A DNA stretch of 15,707 bases from Planctomycetales bacterium (GTDB lineage Bacteria; Planctomycetota; Phycisphaerae; SM23-33): the NCBI GenBank assembly GCA_030592655.1, contig JAUVIQ010000047.1, positions 1 to 15,707 of the forward strand, read 5' to 3'. Shown here piece by piece: positions 1-7,280 of the stretch (position 1 is the stretch's first letter; every line of letters starts with the position of its first letter). The position numbers and the translations under genes were made by a program. The notes below the pieces were generated by a model. That model was not told where the DNA came from. It ran no database searches and saw only the letters and a list, made by a program, of their open reading frames with translations.

Positions 1-57
1 CATCATGAAGAAGGATCTGCCTAAGCAAGGCTGATACTCTCCGCGTTGTGAAAGTTT

Positions 58-175
58 GTAGGGTGGTGCAGGTTCTGTTTCCTGCGCACGCCTTCGCTGA
101 GGCTACGGCGTTGCAAGCACGCGATTGGTGGATGGGAAATTCCGTGTGCAGGAAACTTCAACCTGCACACCCTAC
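58..175. repeat. Imperfect inverted-repeat element (about 33-bp arms, MITE- or REP-like)
   Basis: The arms lie at 58-90 and 143-175. The reverse complement of the right arm shares with the left arm the blocks GTAGGGTG, TGCAGGTT and TTTCCTGC and the terminal CACG. They differ by one extra G, a 3-4 nt bubble and one G/A change. The 52-bp centre holds a smaller inverted repeat, ACGCC (88-92) to GGCGT (107-111). There is no coding sequence, and the element lies just upstream of a promoter-like sequence. It could be a non-autonomous mobile element or a structured RNA. No target-site duplication is obvious. Confidence 0.7.
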
Positions 176-200
176 AACTACTACAACTTATACGAAATAT

Positions 201-230
201 TTGACGCGATACCTCGTTAAACGATACGAT
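201..230 (+). promoter_or_regulatory. Possible sigma70-type promoter of the HEAT-repeat gene
   Basis: TTGACG at 201-206 and TACGAT at 225-230 are separated by 18 bp. They match the -35 consensus at 5 of 6 positions and the -10 at 4 of 6. A start site near 237 would give a leader of about 33 nt before the ATG at 270. Position and match support the call; nothing else does. Confidence 0.4.
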
Positions 231-269
231 TGTTAAAGAATAAGGTTGCGCACTGCAGGGAGACAGATC

Positions 270-2942
270 ATGAAAGCGAAAACTATCAAGGCCGTTATTA
301 TGGCCGGCGTTGTATCTGCAATGGTGATCCCAACCGTTGTGAAGGGGCGTCCATTGGGTGTGCCGGTCAGGGTGCCCACTATATATCCCCCGCCCATCGA
401 CGCTTTCAGGCGGATGCGTCCTCGCCCACCGTGTTGGATGGCCTGGTGGGAAGCCAACCGCGACCCCTATCTTAAGGTCATTCCCCAGGACACCCATTCA
501 GAAGAGATGCAATCGGCGTCCAGCAGCGAAGGGGGCGTGCAGAAACCAGATCAAGAAGCCCTGAAAAAAAAATACCGCAAGCAGGCAATGGAAGCATTGC
601 AGGAGGCATTGAAGTCGAAGTCGCGGCGGGTTCGTGGTTCGGCGGCCTTGGCCCTGGGACAGATAGGCGCGACGGAGACGCTCGATCTCTTAAGCGAACT
701 GGCTAAGAAGGACAAGAGGGTTCAGGTTCGCCAGGCGGCCATTATTGCCATTGGTTTATTGGACATTCCCAAGGGCGAAGAGATTCTGTCCGGCATCGCC
801 TCCCGGCCTTTGCCGAAATCCAGGAATAATTATTCCGGTAAACCCAGTGATCGCCAGGCTGCCTTGATGGCATTGGGTTTGATGAGTCGATTGAGTCCCG
901 CGACCACTGCAGGACTTCAGAAAACGGGCAGACGGTCGCTCGTGATGTCGCCCACCATGGCATGGGCGCTGACGCGTCCGCTGGACCCGGTGGATCCTGC
1001 CGCACCCAATCTGCACCGGGGAGTGGTCGGATTATCCTTGAAACATAAACTGTCTGAGGAGACGGGCATGTCGGCACGGGACCCGGTGGATCCTAGCGCA
1101 CCCAGTCGGTATCATGGGGGAAAGAGCAGAAGCTATCTGAAACGTAGGCTGGCTGACGCGTCGATCTTAACGGCATCGGCGTTTTCCTGCCGGGCAATGT
1201 CGGGGCGGGAGGATCCTGCCAATTCCAAACTGTTTAAGTATGCCCTGGCCAAAACGAACGTTCCGTGGATAGCCAGTGATGCGATTCTGTCTCTGGGGAG
1301 AGAGGGCAACGCCAGGTACGCCGCCAACCTTTCGGCAGTTTTGCTGGCTATGCCCAGGGGCAAGTCCCTGCCGGCCTACAAAATGCTGCAAGACCAGGAT
1401 GATCGTCTCATGTACCTGTGGAAGGTGCGCAAATCAAAAATAGTTCGCCGGGACATTCGTGAGTATAACGCACGTTGTCCAGGAGTAATGTCCCGGCACA
1501 TTCGTAATTATAACGCACATCATTCAGAAACGGCTCGCCGGAACATTCATAAGTATAACGGACGTCCTGCACCCCCGACCAGGTATAGTGGATCCCTGCC
1601 CGGTGGTAAGAAAGTCCAACCCGATCATAAGAAAGCCATGCCCGGTTATTCCGCAGCCTGGCGCGGTTATGAGAAGGCATTCCGCAAGGCAATTGTTGGA
1701 TCAATTGTAACGAAAAAAAAAGGCCGACGCAGTTGGAACCGCCCTGTTGATTCATATCTGCAACTGCATTACAGCGGTAAGAATTACGATGCGGCGGGGC
1801 ACCAGGATCTGCTGCTTTGCGGAAGATGCACCAGATGTGTCATATACGACTACACCTGGCTGGGACTAGGTGACGGAATGAAGAAAGTGAGAAAACTTAT
1901 GTATCGTATCAACCTTGGTGTTGAGCCGATTTTGCAGGCGGATATTCGCGCCTCGGCGGCGATCGCTTTGGGGCGGATAGACAGTCCGGTTTCGCGTTCG
2001 GCATTGAGGAAGGTGCTGGCCGAGAAGAAGGATTATGATGATGAGTACGACTGCAGCGATATCTACAAGTCGATGGCCATCATGTCTCTGGGCCAGTTGG
2101 GCGATACCCGTGCGTTGCCTGCCCTGGTCGAATTGCTTCGTCCGACGGCGCCGCGTGGGGTACTCATTTCCAAGGGAAAACTTCGGTCTCCGCTTCGCGG
2201 ATTTGCGGCATTGGCGTTGGGGCTGTATGCCCGTCCGATAGAAACGCCCTCGTCCGAGGGCGTCGTGAACCGCAAGGGTTACGATAAGATCGCCCTGCTG
2301 CTGGCTAAGATACTGGTCGATGTGAAGGAGAAGCAGGATTTTCGCGCCGCTTGCGCCTTGGCGCTCGGTTTGAGCGGGCGAACCGAAAACCTGAAGTATC
2401 TTCAGTCCGCCGGCAAGAAGATAGGAAAGCGCGACGATATCCTGATTGGTTATGTGATGCTGGCCCGCGGAATGCTGGGAGATAAGACGATCCTCAAACC
2501 GGCCGAGAAGTTTTTAACAATGTCCAATAACAGGACGGACAGAAATGGCGTTCTGGGCCGACGGGCTGCCGTGCTGGGGCTGGGCTTGACGAAGTCGCGG
2601 GAGGCCATTCCGGTGCTGGCAAACTGCTGGAGCCTGGGCTATCACGTCAATCGTGAGACAGCGCTGGCGATGTCCCTTTGCCAGGGGTTCGGCGCGACGG
2701 AACGGCTGGTGAAGGCGATGACGGAAGCGCCCAAGCCGAAAGCCAGGGCCCTTGCGGCTCGATGCCTTGGGCAGTTGTATTCCAGGGAACGTCCATCGCG
2801 GTTGGCCCGCCTGAGCAACGACAGCAATTACAGGATGCGGACGCCGCGTCTGATGTTTTATCGGGAAATGGCCAACGAGTTCCTTTACACATACCTGCTT
2901 GCCCCATTGGCCAACGAGTGGAAGACGATTGGAGCCGATTAA
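270..2942 (+). CDS. Predicted exported HEAT-repeat protein of unknown function, 890 aa
   Basis: The ATG at 270 is preferred to an in-frame TTG at 246. A GGGAG Shine-Dalgarno sequence lies at 258-262, and the protein then begins with a signal-like segment: a basic MKAKTIK, then a hydrophobic stretch to about residue 24. HEAT/PBS-lyase-like helical repeats, with motifs such as AALALGQIG and AIALGRIDS, are visible at about residues 97-175 and 550-850. Between them is a Lys/Arg-rich, poorly conserved-looking segment. It contains a 32-residue tandem duplication (from 238), three 15-residue units (393-437) and a CGRCTRC cluster (517-523) that could bind a metal. HEAT arrays are usually scaffolds for protein binding; no catalytic motif is seen. 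The gene stands alone and converges on the chaperone block with only 28 bp between the stops. I recognise no specific family, so function stays open. The fold call is fairly sure. Confidence 0.8.
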   Translation: MKAKTIKAVIMAGVVSAMVIPTVVKGRPLGVPVRVPTIYPPPIDAFRRMRPRPPCWMAWWEANRDPYLKVIPQDTHSEEMQSASSSEGGVQKPDQEALKKKYRKQAMEALQEALKSKSRRVRGSAALALGQIGATETLDLLSELAKKDKRVQVRQAAIIAIGLLDIPKGEEILSGIASRPLPKSRNNYSGKPSDRQAALMALGLMSRLSPATTAGLQKTGRRSLVMSPTMAWALTRPLDPVDPAAPNLHRGVVGLSLKHKLSEETGMSARDPVDPSAPSRYHGGKSRSYLKRRLADASILTASAFSCRAMSGREDPANSKLFKYALAKTNVPWIASDAILSLGREGNARYAANLSAVLLAMPRGKSLPAYKMLQDQDDRLMYLWKVRKSKIVRRDIREYNARCPGVMSRHIRNYNAHHSETARRNIHKYNGRPAPPTRYSGSLPGGKKVQPDHKKAMPGYSAAWRGYEKAFRKAIVGSIVTKKKGRRSWNRPVDSYLQLHYSGKNYDAAGHQDLLLCGRCTRCVIYDYTWLGLGDGMKKVRKLMYRINLGVEPILQADIRASAAIALGRIDSPVSRSALRKVLAEKKDYDDEYDCSDIYKSMAIMSLGQLGDTRALPALVELLRPTAPRGVLISKGKLRSPLRGFAALALGLYARPIETPSSEGVVNRKGYDKIALLLAKILVDVKEKQDFRAACALALGLSGRTENLKYLQSAGKKIGKRDDILIGYVMLARGMLGDKTILKPAEKFLTMSNNRTDRNGVLGRRAAVLGLGLTKSREAIPVLANCWSLGYHVNRETALAMSLCQGFGATERLVKAMTEAPKPKARALAARCLGQLYSRERPSRLARLSNDSNYRMRTPRLMFYREMANEFLYTYLLAPLANEWKTIGAD
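981..1172 (+). repeat. In-frame 32-codon tandem duplication
   Basis: Two adjacent 96-bp units start at 981 and 1077. Both begin with an exact 15-bp match (984-998 and 1080-1094) encoding DPVDP, followed by an AP pair and a spaced S.LK..L pattern. The remainder has diverged, so this is an old duplication inside the HEAT-repeat gene. Confidence 0.65.
1446..1580 (+). repeat. Three in-frame 45-bp (15-residue) tandem units
   Basis: Units at 1446-1490, 1491-1535 and 1536-1580 encode RRDIREYNAR, SRHIRNYNAH and RRNIHKYNGR, each followed by a variable five-residue tail. The conserved core is xR-x-x-I-x-x-YN. The repeats lie in the basic central segment of the HEAT-repeat protein and are not HEAT units themselves. 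Confidence 0.85.
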
Positions 2943-2970
2943 TGTCAAAGATGCCACCCGCCGTTCCGGG

Positions 2971-3282
2971 CTAGGATTTTTTCTTATCGTTCGCCTTTGG
3001 CGAGGTGGGTTTGTCTTTGGGGGAATCCTTTGTGGAATCCTTTGCGGGTTTGGGGCTTGAGGTGGATTTTTCCTTTTTGGCGTCCTTGTGGTACGAATCG
3101 CTGCGATAATCGGTCTGGTAGAACCCGCTGCCCTTGAAGATTATGCCCGCACCCGCGCCGATGAGTCGACGCACGCGGAGTTTTCCACACTTGGGGCATT
3201 TCCTTATCGGCCTGGCGGTAATCGACTGGAACAACTCGAACTCGGCCCCGCAGGCATCGCATTGATATTCATACGTCGGCAT
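2971..3282 (-). CDS. FmdB-family zinc-ribbon protein, 103 aa
   Basis: The protein opens with MPTYEYQCDACG, the signature start of the FmdB/CxxC zinc-ribbon family. Its two cysteine pairs, C8/C11 and C29/C32, should coordinate one zinc. The G-x-G-F-Y-Q-T-D-Y segment near residues 51-59 is also typical of the family. After about residue 60 the protein becomes a Lys/Ser/Pro-rich, probably disordered tail. The start codon lies 2 bp after the grpE stop, so the two genes are very probably co-transcribed and translationally coupled; a GAGG lies inside the end of grpE. Members are often called putative regulatory proteins from the original FmdB annotation, but the molecular role is not established. 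Company with grpE and dnaJ suggests a link to protein quality control, which is inference only. Confidence 0.88.
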   Translation of the reverse strand: MPTYEYQCDACGAEFELFQSITARPIRKCPKCGKLRVRRLIGAGAGIIFKGSGFYQTDYRSDSYHKDAKKEKSTSSPKPAKDSTKDSPKDKPTSPKANDKKKS

Positions 3283-3284
3283 GG

Positions 3285-3797
3285 CTACTCGACCTCATCG
3301 GAATTATCATCGGATGCCTGTGAGGAAATTATCACCCTCGTCGGCCTAAGCACACGCCCCCTGAATTCGTATCCTCGCTGTAGTTCCTTCAGAACGGTCG
3401 GCGTATCGTACCCTGCCGATGGTTCGGTCATCATGGCCTCATGCCGCTGGGGATCGAACGGTTCGCCCTGGGCGGCAATAGGCTTCAGACCGTGTCGGCC
3501 AAGGATTTCCAGCGCCTTGTCGTGGACGAGTTGCATTCCTTCGGATAGCGGGTCGTCCTCGGCTGCGTGATCCAGCGCTCGCTCCATGTCGTCCAGAACA
3601 GCCAACAGGTCTTTGGCGATTTCAGCGTTGGCGAACTCGCGTGCATCGGCGATTTCCCGCCCTGCTCGCTTCTGGTAGTTCAGGTAATCGGCAGAGAGCC
3701 GCTGAAGGCGCCCCAGAAGGTCGTCGCGCTCATCCGTCGGTTTGCCGGGTCCGTCAGCGGCTTCGACCTGATCCTGTTTGTGCTTTTTCTTCGTCAT
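3285..3797 (-). CDS. grpE: GrpE, nucleotide exchange factor for DnaK
   Basis: GrpE releases ADP from the Hsp70 DnaK in the cytoplasm so the chaperone can cycle. The 170-residue product has the expected layout: a charged N-terminus, a long helical dimer segment (about 22-80, with LLGRLQRLSADYLNYQKR), a four-helix region, and the C-terminal beta domain with FDPQRHEAMM, LKELQRGYEFRGRVLRPTRV. I chose the ATG at 3797 over one 11 codons upstream, because the longer form would be translated from the intergenic repeat at 3809-3907 and its extra residues look unlike GrpE. The ribosome-binding site is weak (GAG within an A-rich stretch). It follows dnaJ on the same strand after 109 bp. The partner dnaK is not in the window. 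Confidence 0.95.
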   Translation of the reverse strand: MTKKKHKQDQVEAADGPGKPTDERDDLLGRLQRLSADYLNYQKRAGREIADAREFANAEIAKDLLAVLDDMERALDHAAEDDPLSEGMQLVHDKALEILGRHGLKPIAAQGEPFDPQRHEAMMTEPSAGYDTPTVLKELQRGYEFRGRVLRPTRVIISSQASDDNSDEVE

Positions 3798-3808
3798 ATC
3801 TTTTTCTC

Positions 3809-3907
3809 GCCACAGAGGCGCAGAGGACACAGAGAATAAATAGAATTAAAAAAGATTTTCTGTTTTTTTGATCTCTTGCACCTCTGTGTCCTCTGTGTCT
3901 CTGTGGC
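3809..3907. repeat. Inverted repeat of 9-nt CACAGAG-type units in the dnaJ-grpE gap
   Basis: The 26-bp arms at 3809-3834 and 3882-3907 match at 24 of 26 positions. Each arm is three CxCAGAG units about 9 nt apart. The AT-rich centre contains runs of A and T. The right end overlaps the last base of the dnaJ stop codon (3907-3909). A related element sits at 6800-6889. Confidence 0.88.
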
Positions 3908-5016
3908 TATCCGAAATACTCTTTTAGTTTCTCGAAAAATCCTTTTTTCACCGGAAGGACGTTGATGTCTTCCGTATCAGCCAATTCCCGCAGGAGTTGC
4001 GTTTGTTTTTTTGTGAGTTTCCTCGGTACTTCGATGAGGAACTGTACTATCTGGCTCCCTTTTCTTCCCGATCGCGCATCCGGCAATCCTCGGCGTTTGA
4101 GCGTGATCGCCTCGCCGTGCTGCGCGCCGGGCGGGACGGTAACTTCTTCCCTGCCGGCCAATGTCGGCGCTTCGACGGTCGCGCCGAGCGCAGCCTGCGT
4201 AAATGTAATCGGAACCTGGCAGAGCAGGTCGTTTCCGTGTCGCACGAGGAACGGGTGGGGTTTGACGCTGACGTAGCACCTCAAGTCGCCCCTGACGGAG
4301 CCTTTTTCGCCGGGTTCGCCTTCGTTGCGCATGCGGACGACCTGTCCGTCGTGAACGCCCGGCGGGATATGAACGGACAGGACTCGTTTCTTCTTCGTCC
4401 TGCCGCTGCCTCGACAGTCGCTGCACGGGTCGGTGATGATGGTCCCCGCGCCCCGGCAGGTGGGGCATGTTCTGACCATTCGAAAGAACCCGCCGCCTGA
4501 GGTTTCTACTTGTCCGTATCCCCCGCAGGTTTTGCATTTTTCGGGTGTCGTGCCCGGTTTCGCGCCGCTTCCGGAACAGGTCTCGCAGAAGTCCATCCGC
4601 TCGAATTCCAGCGTTCGGTCGGCTCCGGTGGCAACTTCTTCGAGCGTCAGTTCAACTTCGGTTTCCAGGTCGTAGCCACGCCTTGGCCCGCCTCGCGCAC
4701 CTCCGAAACCGCCTCCGAAGATGTCCCCGAACATACTGAAAATGTCGCCGAAGCCCATGTTGGAGAAATCGTGCATACCCGCGCCGCGCAGGCCCTGGTG
4801 TCCGTATTGGTCGTAGAGTTGCCGCTTCTGCGGGTCCGAGAGAACCTCGTAGGCTTCAGCCAATTCCTTGAACTTCGCTTCGCCCTCGGATTTGTTGTCG
4901 CCTTTGTAGTTATCGGGGTGATACTTCAGTGCGCTGCGGCGGTAAGCGCGCTTGATGTCCGCCGCCCCGGCTTCGCGGGGAACGCCCAACACCTCGTAAT
5001 AATCACGCTTTTCCAT
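3907..5016 (-). CDS. dnaJ: DnaJ, Hsp40 co-chaperone
   Basis: DnaJ delivers substrates to DnaK and stimulates its ATPase. All parts of a class A Hsp40 are present in 369 residues, a normal length. The J domain has HPD at 33-35. The Gly/Phe-rich linker is near residues 80-115 (FGDIFGGGFGG). Four CxxCxGxG-type zinc motifs start at C144 (CETCSGSG, CKTCGGYG, CPTCRGAG, CSDCRGSG). The substrate-binding beta domains follow, including the usual GDLRCYVSVKPHPFLVRHGNDL segment in parts. No Shine-Dalgarno sequence is visible before the ATG, because an inverted repeat (5024-5137) begins 8 bp upstream. The gene lies between groEL1 and grpE on the same strand. Having dnaJ before grpE and no dnaK differs from the common grpE-dnaK-dnaJ order. 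Confidence 0.97.
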   Translation of the reverse strand: MEKRDYYEVLGVPREAGAADIKRAYRRSALKYHPDNYKGDNKSEGEAKFKELAEAYEVLSDPQKRQLYDQYGHQGLRGAGMHDFSNMGFGDIFSMFGDIFGGGFGGARGGPRRGYDLETEVELTLEEVATGADRTLEFERMDFCETCSGSGAKPGTTPEKCKTCGGYGQVETSGGGFFRMVRTCPTCRGAGTIITDPCSDCRGSGRTKKKRVLSVHIPPGVHDGQVVRMRNEGEPGEKGSVRGDLRCYVSVKPHPFLVRHGNDLLCQVPITFTQAALGATVEAPTLAGREEVTVPPGAQHGEAITLKRRGLPDARSGRKGSQIVQFLIEVPRKLTKKQTQLLRELADTEDINVLPVKKGFFEKLKEYFG

Positions 5017-5023
5017 TGTTCAA

Positions 5024-5137
5024 ATTGCGGAATGCGGATTTCGGATTGCGGATTCTCAAAAATAGACAAGGGCGCTCCGGCTTACCGCCGAGCGCCCATG
5101 TCTTTTTCTTCTCAATCCGCAATCCGCATTCCGCAAT
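5024..5137. repeat. Inverted repeat of 7-nt GCGGATT units filling the groEL1-dnaJ gap
   Basis: The left arm (5024-5054) is a run of heptamers: GCGGAAT, GCGGATT, TCGGATT, GCGGATT. The right arm (5114-5137) is the reverse complement of the same pattern with one heptamer fewer. The arms enclose a GC-rich hairpin at 5070-5097. The element ends 6 bp from the groEL1 stop and starts 8 bp before the dnaJ ATG, so it takes up nearly the whole gap. Confidence 0.88.
5070..5097 (-). terminator. GC-rich hairpin, possible terminator after groEL1
   Basis: Perfect 8-bp arms GGGCGCTC (5070-5077) and GAGCGCCC (5090-5097) enclose a 12-nt loop with a further CGG/CCG pairing. On the minus strand it is followed by TTGTCTATTTTT. 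The T run is interrupted and starts a few bases late, so termination may be partial. On the plus strand a T-rich stretch also follows. Confidence 0.35.
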
Positions 5138-5143
5138 CCTCAA

Positions 5144-6775
5144 TCAGATGATTGCTCCGGCGATCTTTTCTTCTTCGCCGTCTTCGACTTTCTTTTCGTT
5201 GTAGTCCGTAACCATGACGTTTGTCGTCAGCATTAGCGACGCCATTGACGCAGCGTTCTGAAGCGCGGTCCGGCTGACCTTGGCTGGGTCGATGATGCCG
5301 GACTTGACCATATCGACGTACTCGCCGGTTGCGGCGTTGTATCCGATGGTTTTTCCGCGTTCGAGGATTTCTTCGACGATGACGGCTCCGTCGGCTCCGG
5401 CGTTCGCGGCGATCTGCATAGCCGGTGCTCGCAGCGATTCAGCCACGATATCGACGCCGATCTTCTCGTCGCCGGAGACCTTCGCCCTGACCTTGGTTAC
5501 CGCGTCGATAGCGTGCAGCAGCACGACTCCGCCGCCCGGGACGATTCCTTCCTGACTGGCAGCCCGCGTGGCGTGCATCGCGTCGTCGATGAGGTCCTTG
5601 CGTTCCTTCATCTCAGTCTCGGTCGCAGCGCCTGCCCTTACGACAGCCACGCCGCCGGTCAACTTCGCCAGTCGCTCCGCCAGTTTTTCGCGGTCATAGT
5701 CGCTGGTGGTATTTTCCATCTGGTTGCGGATCGTGTCGATACGGGCGGCAATATCCTTCTTCGTGCCTGCGCCTTCGATGATGGTGGTGGTGTCCTTGTC
5801 CACGATGAGTCGCTTGGCTGAACCGAGCATCGACAGTTCGACGTTTTCCAGTTTGATTCCCAAATCTTCGCTGACGACCTGCCCGCCGGTCAGCGTAGCG
5901 ATGTCGTCGAGGATGGCTTTACGCCGGTCGCCGAAGGCAGGGGCCTTGACGGCACAGACCTTCAGTATCCCGCGAAGGCGGTTGACTACCAGTGCGGCCA
6001 GCGCTTCGCCCTCGATGTCCTCGGCGATAATCATAAGCGATTTACCGGTCTGAGCGATTTTCTCCAGCAGCGGGAGCATGTCGCGGATGCTGGAAATCTT
6101 CTTCTCGTGGAGGAGGATGAGGGCGTCTTCCATGACGCATTCCAGCGTATTCGGATTGGTCATAAAGTAGGCCGAGATGAAACCTTTGTCGAACTGCATA
6201 CCCTCGACGAATTCCAGTTCTGTCTCTGTGCTTTTTCCTTCTTCGACGGTAACAACGCCGTCGGGCCCGACCTTCCCGATTGCCTCGGCGATAAGTTCGC
6301 CGACCCGCTCGTCCCAGTTGGCTGATACTGTGGCGACCTTTCGCAGGTCGTCGTTACCCTTGACGGGTTTCGACTGTGCGGCGATGTCCTTGACAGCCGC
6401 TACGACAGCCGCGTCGATTCCGCGTTTCACTGCCAGCGGGTTCGCGCCGGCGGCTACGTTCTTCAGTCCTGTGCGCATAATCGCTTCAGCGAGGACGACG
6501 GCTGTGGTCGTCCCGTCGCCGGCGTCGTCGGATGTCTTGGACGCGACCTGGTTGACCATTTTGGCGGCCATGTTGGCGAACGGATTGGCCAGTTCGACTT
6601 CCTTGCTGACGGTAACGCCGTCTTTTGTAACCTTAGGCCCGCCGAAGGATTTTTGCAGAAGGACGTTCCGCCCCGTCGGTCCGAGAGTAACTTTCACCGC
6701 AGCGGCCAGCGCCGAAGCGCCTTCCAGCATCACGCCGCGTGCGTCGGTATCATAAAGCATCTGCTTGGCTGACAT
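5144..6775 (-). CDS. groEL: GroEL1, 60-kDa chaperonin (paralogue without Gly-Met tail)
   Basis: This is the ATP-driven folding chamber subunit, normally a double heptamer capped by GroES. It has 543 residues, the normal length. The ATP-site residues are in place: D52 in TKDGVTV, the DDAGDGTTT loop with D87, and the aspartate in LIDDAMHATRAA. The PGGGVVLL segment is also intact. The C-terminus is acidic (EDGEEEKIAGAII) and lacks the Gly-Gly-Met repeats found in most GroELs and in its neighbour groEL2. A strong AAGGAG site lies 8 nt before the ATG. It follows groES after 118 bp occupied mainly by an inverted repeat. Its residues differ widely from groEL2, so the two are old paralogues and not a recent duplication. 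A specialised substrate range is a reasonable inference. Confidence 0.97.
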   Translation of the reverse strand: MSAKQMLYDTDARGVMLEGASALAAAVKVTLGPTGRNVLLQKSFGGPKVTKDGVTVSKEVELANPFANMAAKMVNQVASKTSDDAGDGTTTAVVLAEAIMRTGLKNVAAGANPLAVKRGIDAAVVAAVKDIAAQSKPVKGNDDLRKVATVSANWDERVGELIAEAIGKVGPDGVVTVEEGKSTETELEFVEGMQFDKGFISAYFMTNPNTLECVMEDALILLHEKKISSIRDMLPLLEKIAQTGKSLMIIAEDIEGEALAALVVNRLRGILKVCAVKAPAFGDRRKAILDDIATLTGGQVVSEDLGIKLENVELSMLGSAKRLIVDKDTTTIIEGAGTKKDIAARIDTIRNQMENTTSDYDREKLAERLAKLTGGVAVVRAGAATETEMKERKDLIDDAMHATRAASQEGIVPGGGVVLLHAIDAVTKVRAKVSGDEKIGVDIVAESLRAPAMQIAANAGADGAVIVEEILERGKTIGYNAATGEYVDMVKSGIIDPAKVSRTALQNAASMASLMLTTNVMVTDYNEKKVEDGEEEKIAGAII

Positions 6776-6799
6776 TTCTGTTGCTCCTTATCGTTTTGA

Positions 6800-6889
6800 A
6801 CCGCAGAGATCGCAGAGACCGCAGAGTTGAAAAACAGAAAAATCAGTTTCCAAAAATCTGTTCTCTGCGCTCTTTGCGTCCTCTGCGGT
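6800..6889. repeat. Inverted repeat of 9-nt CGCAGAG-type units in the groES-groEL1 gap
   Basis: The 27-bp arms at 6800-6826 and 6863-6889 match at 23 of 27 positions. Each is three CGCAGAG-like units about 9 nt apart. The A-rich centre contains AAAACAGAAA. The same string appears, on the other strand, in the centre of the 3809-3907 element, so the two are copies of one family in opposite orientation. The right arm ends 4 bp from the groES stop. Confidence 0.87.
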
Positions 6890-6893
6890 AAAA

Positions 6894-7184
6894 TTATTTT
6901 TCAATAACGGCCAGGACGTCGGACTCTTTGAGAATGACGTACTCTGTCCCGTCGATCTTGACTTCCGTGCCGGTGTACTTTCCGTAATAGACCTCATCGC
7001 CTTTTTTCAGGCCCATTTTTCCGCGTTTTCCGCTATCGAGCATTTTGCCCGGGCCGGTGGCGACGACTTTTCCGCGCTGGGGTTTTTCCCTGGCTGCATC
7101 CGGAAGGACGATCCCGCCGGCGGTTTTTTCCTCTGCTGCGGACTGCTTCACCAGAATCCTGTCATCTAACGGTTTCACTGCCAT
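6894..7184 (-). CDS. groES: GroES, co-chaperonin
   Basis: GroES forms the heptameric lid of the GroEL chamber. The 96-residue product is full length and starts with the typical KPLDDRILVK. It carries the mobile loop that contacts GroEL (EEKTAGGIVLPDAA, about residues 18-31), the GKVVATGPG turn and the C-terminal GTEYVILKESDVLAVIE. An AAGGAG site lies 8 nt before the ATG. It sits between two groEL genes on the same strand, 94 bp after groEL2 and 118 bp before groEL1, and is the only groES in the window, so it may serve both chaperonins. No CIRCE (HrcA) operator is seen upstream. Confidence 0.97.
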   Translation of the reverse strand: MAVKPLDDRILVKQSAAEEKTAGGIVLPDAAREKPQRGKVVATGPGKMLDSGKRGKMGLKKGDEVYYGKYTGTEVKIDGTEYVILKESDVLAVIEK

Positions 7185-7220
7185 CTTATTTGCTCCTTGT
7201 TCGTTTATCTGTTTGTTTTC

Positions 7221-7280
7221 AAATTGGAAATCACATAGTGATGCCTACGGCATTGAAAATCGGAAATTGGAAACCGATTT
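7221..7280. repeat. 7-nt AAATTGG repeats with two small hairpins in the groEL2-groES gap
   Basis: AAATTGGAAA occurs at 7221-7230 and 7264-7273. The second copy is the loop of a perfect 7-bp hairpin, AAATCGG (7257-7263) to CCGATTT (7274-7280). This hairpin overlaps the groEL2 stop codon (7279-7281). Read as heptamers the run is AAATTGG/AAATCGG with an insertion. The insertion contains a 5-bp hairpin, ATGCC-TAC-GGCAT, at 7241-7253. Confidence 0.7.

Noticed and set aside
21..497. 158-codon minus-strand open frame at the left end
   Set aside because: It runs through the inverted repeat and antisense to the signal-peptide region of the HEAT-repeat gene; no recognisable domain or ribosome-binding site.
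2957..2982. Terminator after the HEAT-repeat gene (CCCG/CGGG then six T)
   Set aside because: The stem is only 4 bp and the T run is inside the end of the convergent FmdB gene, where it encodes lysines.
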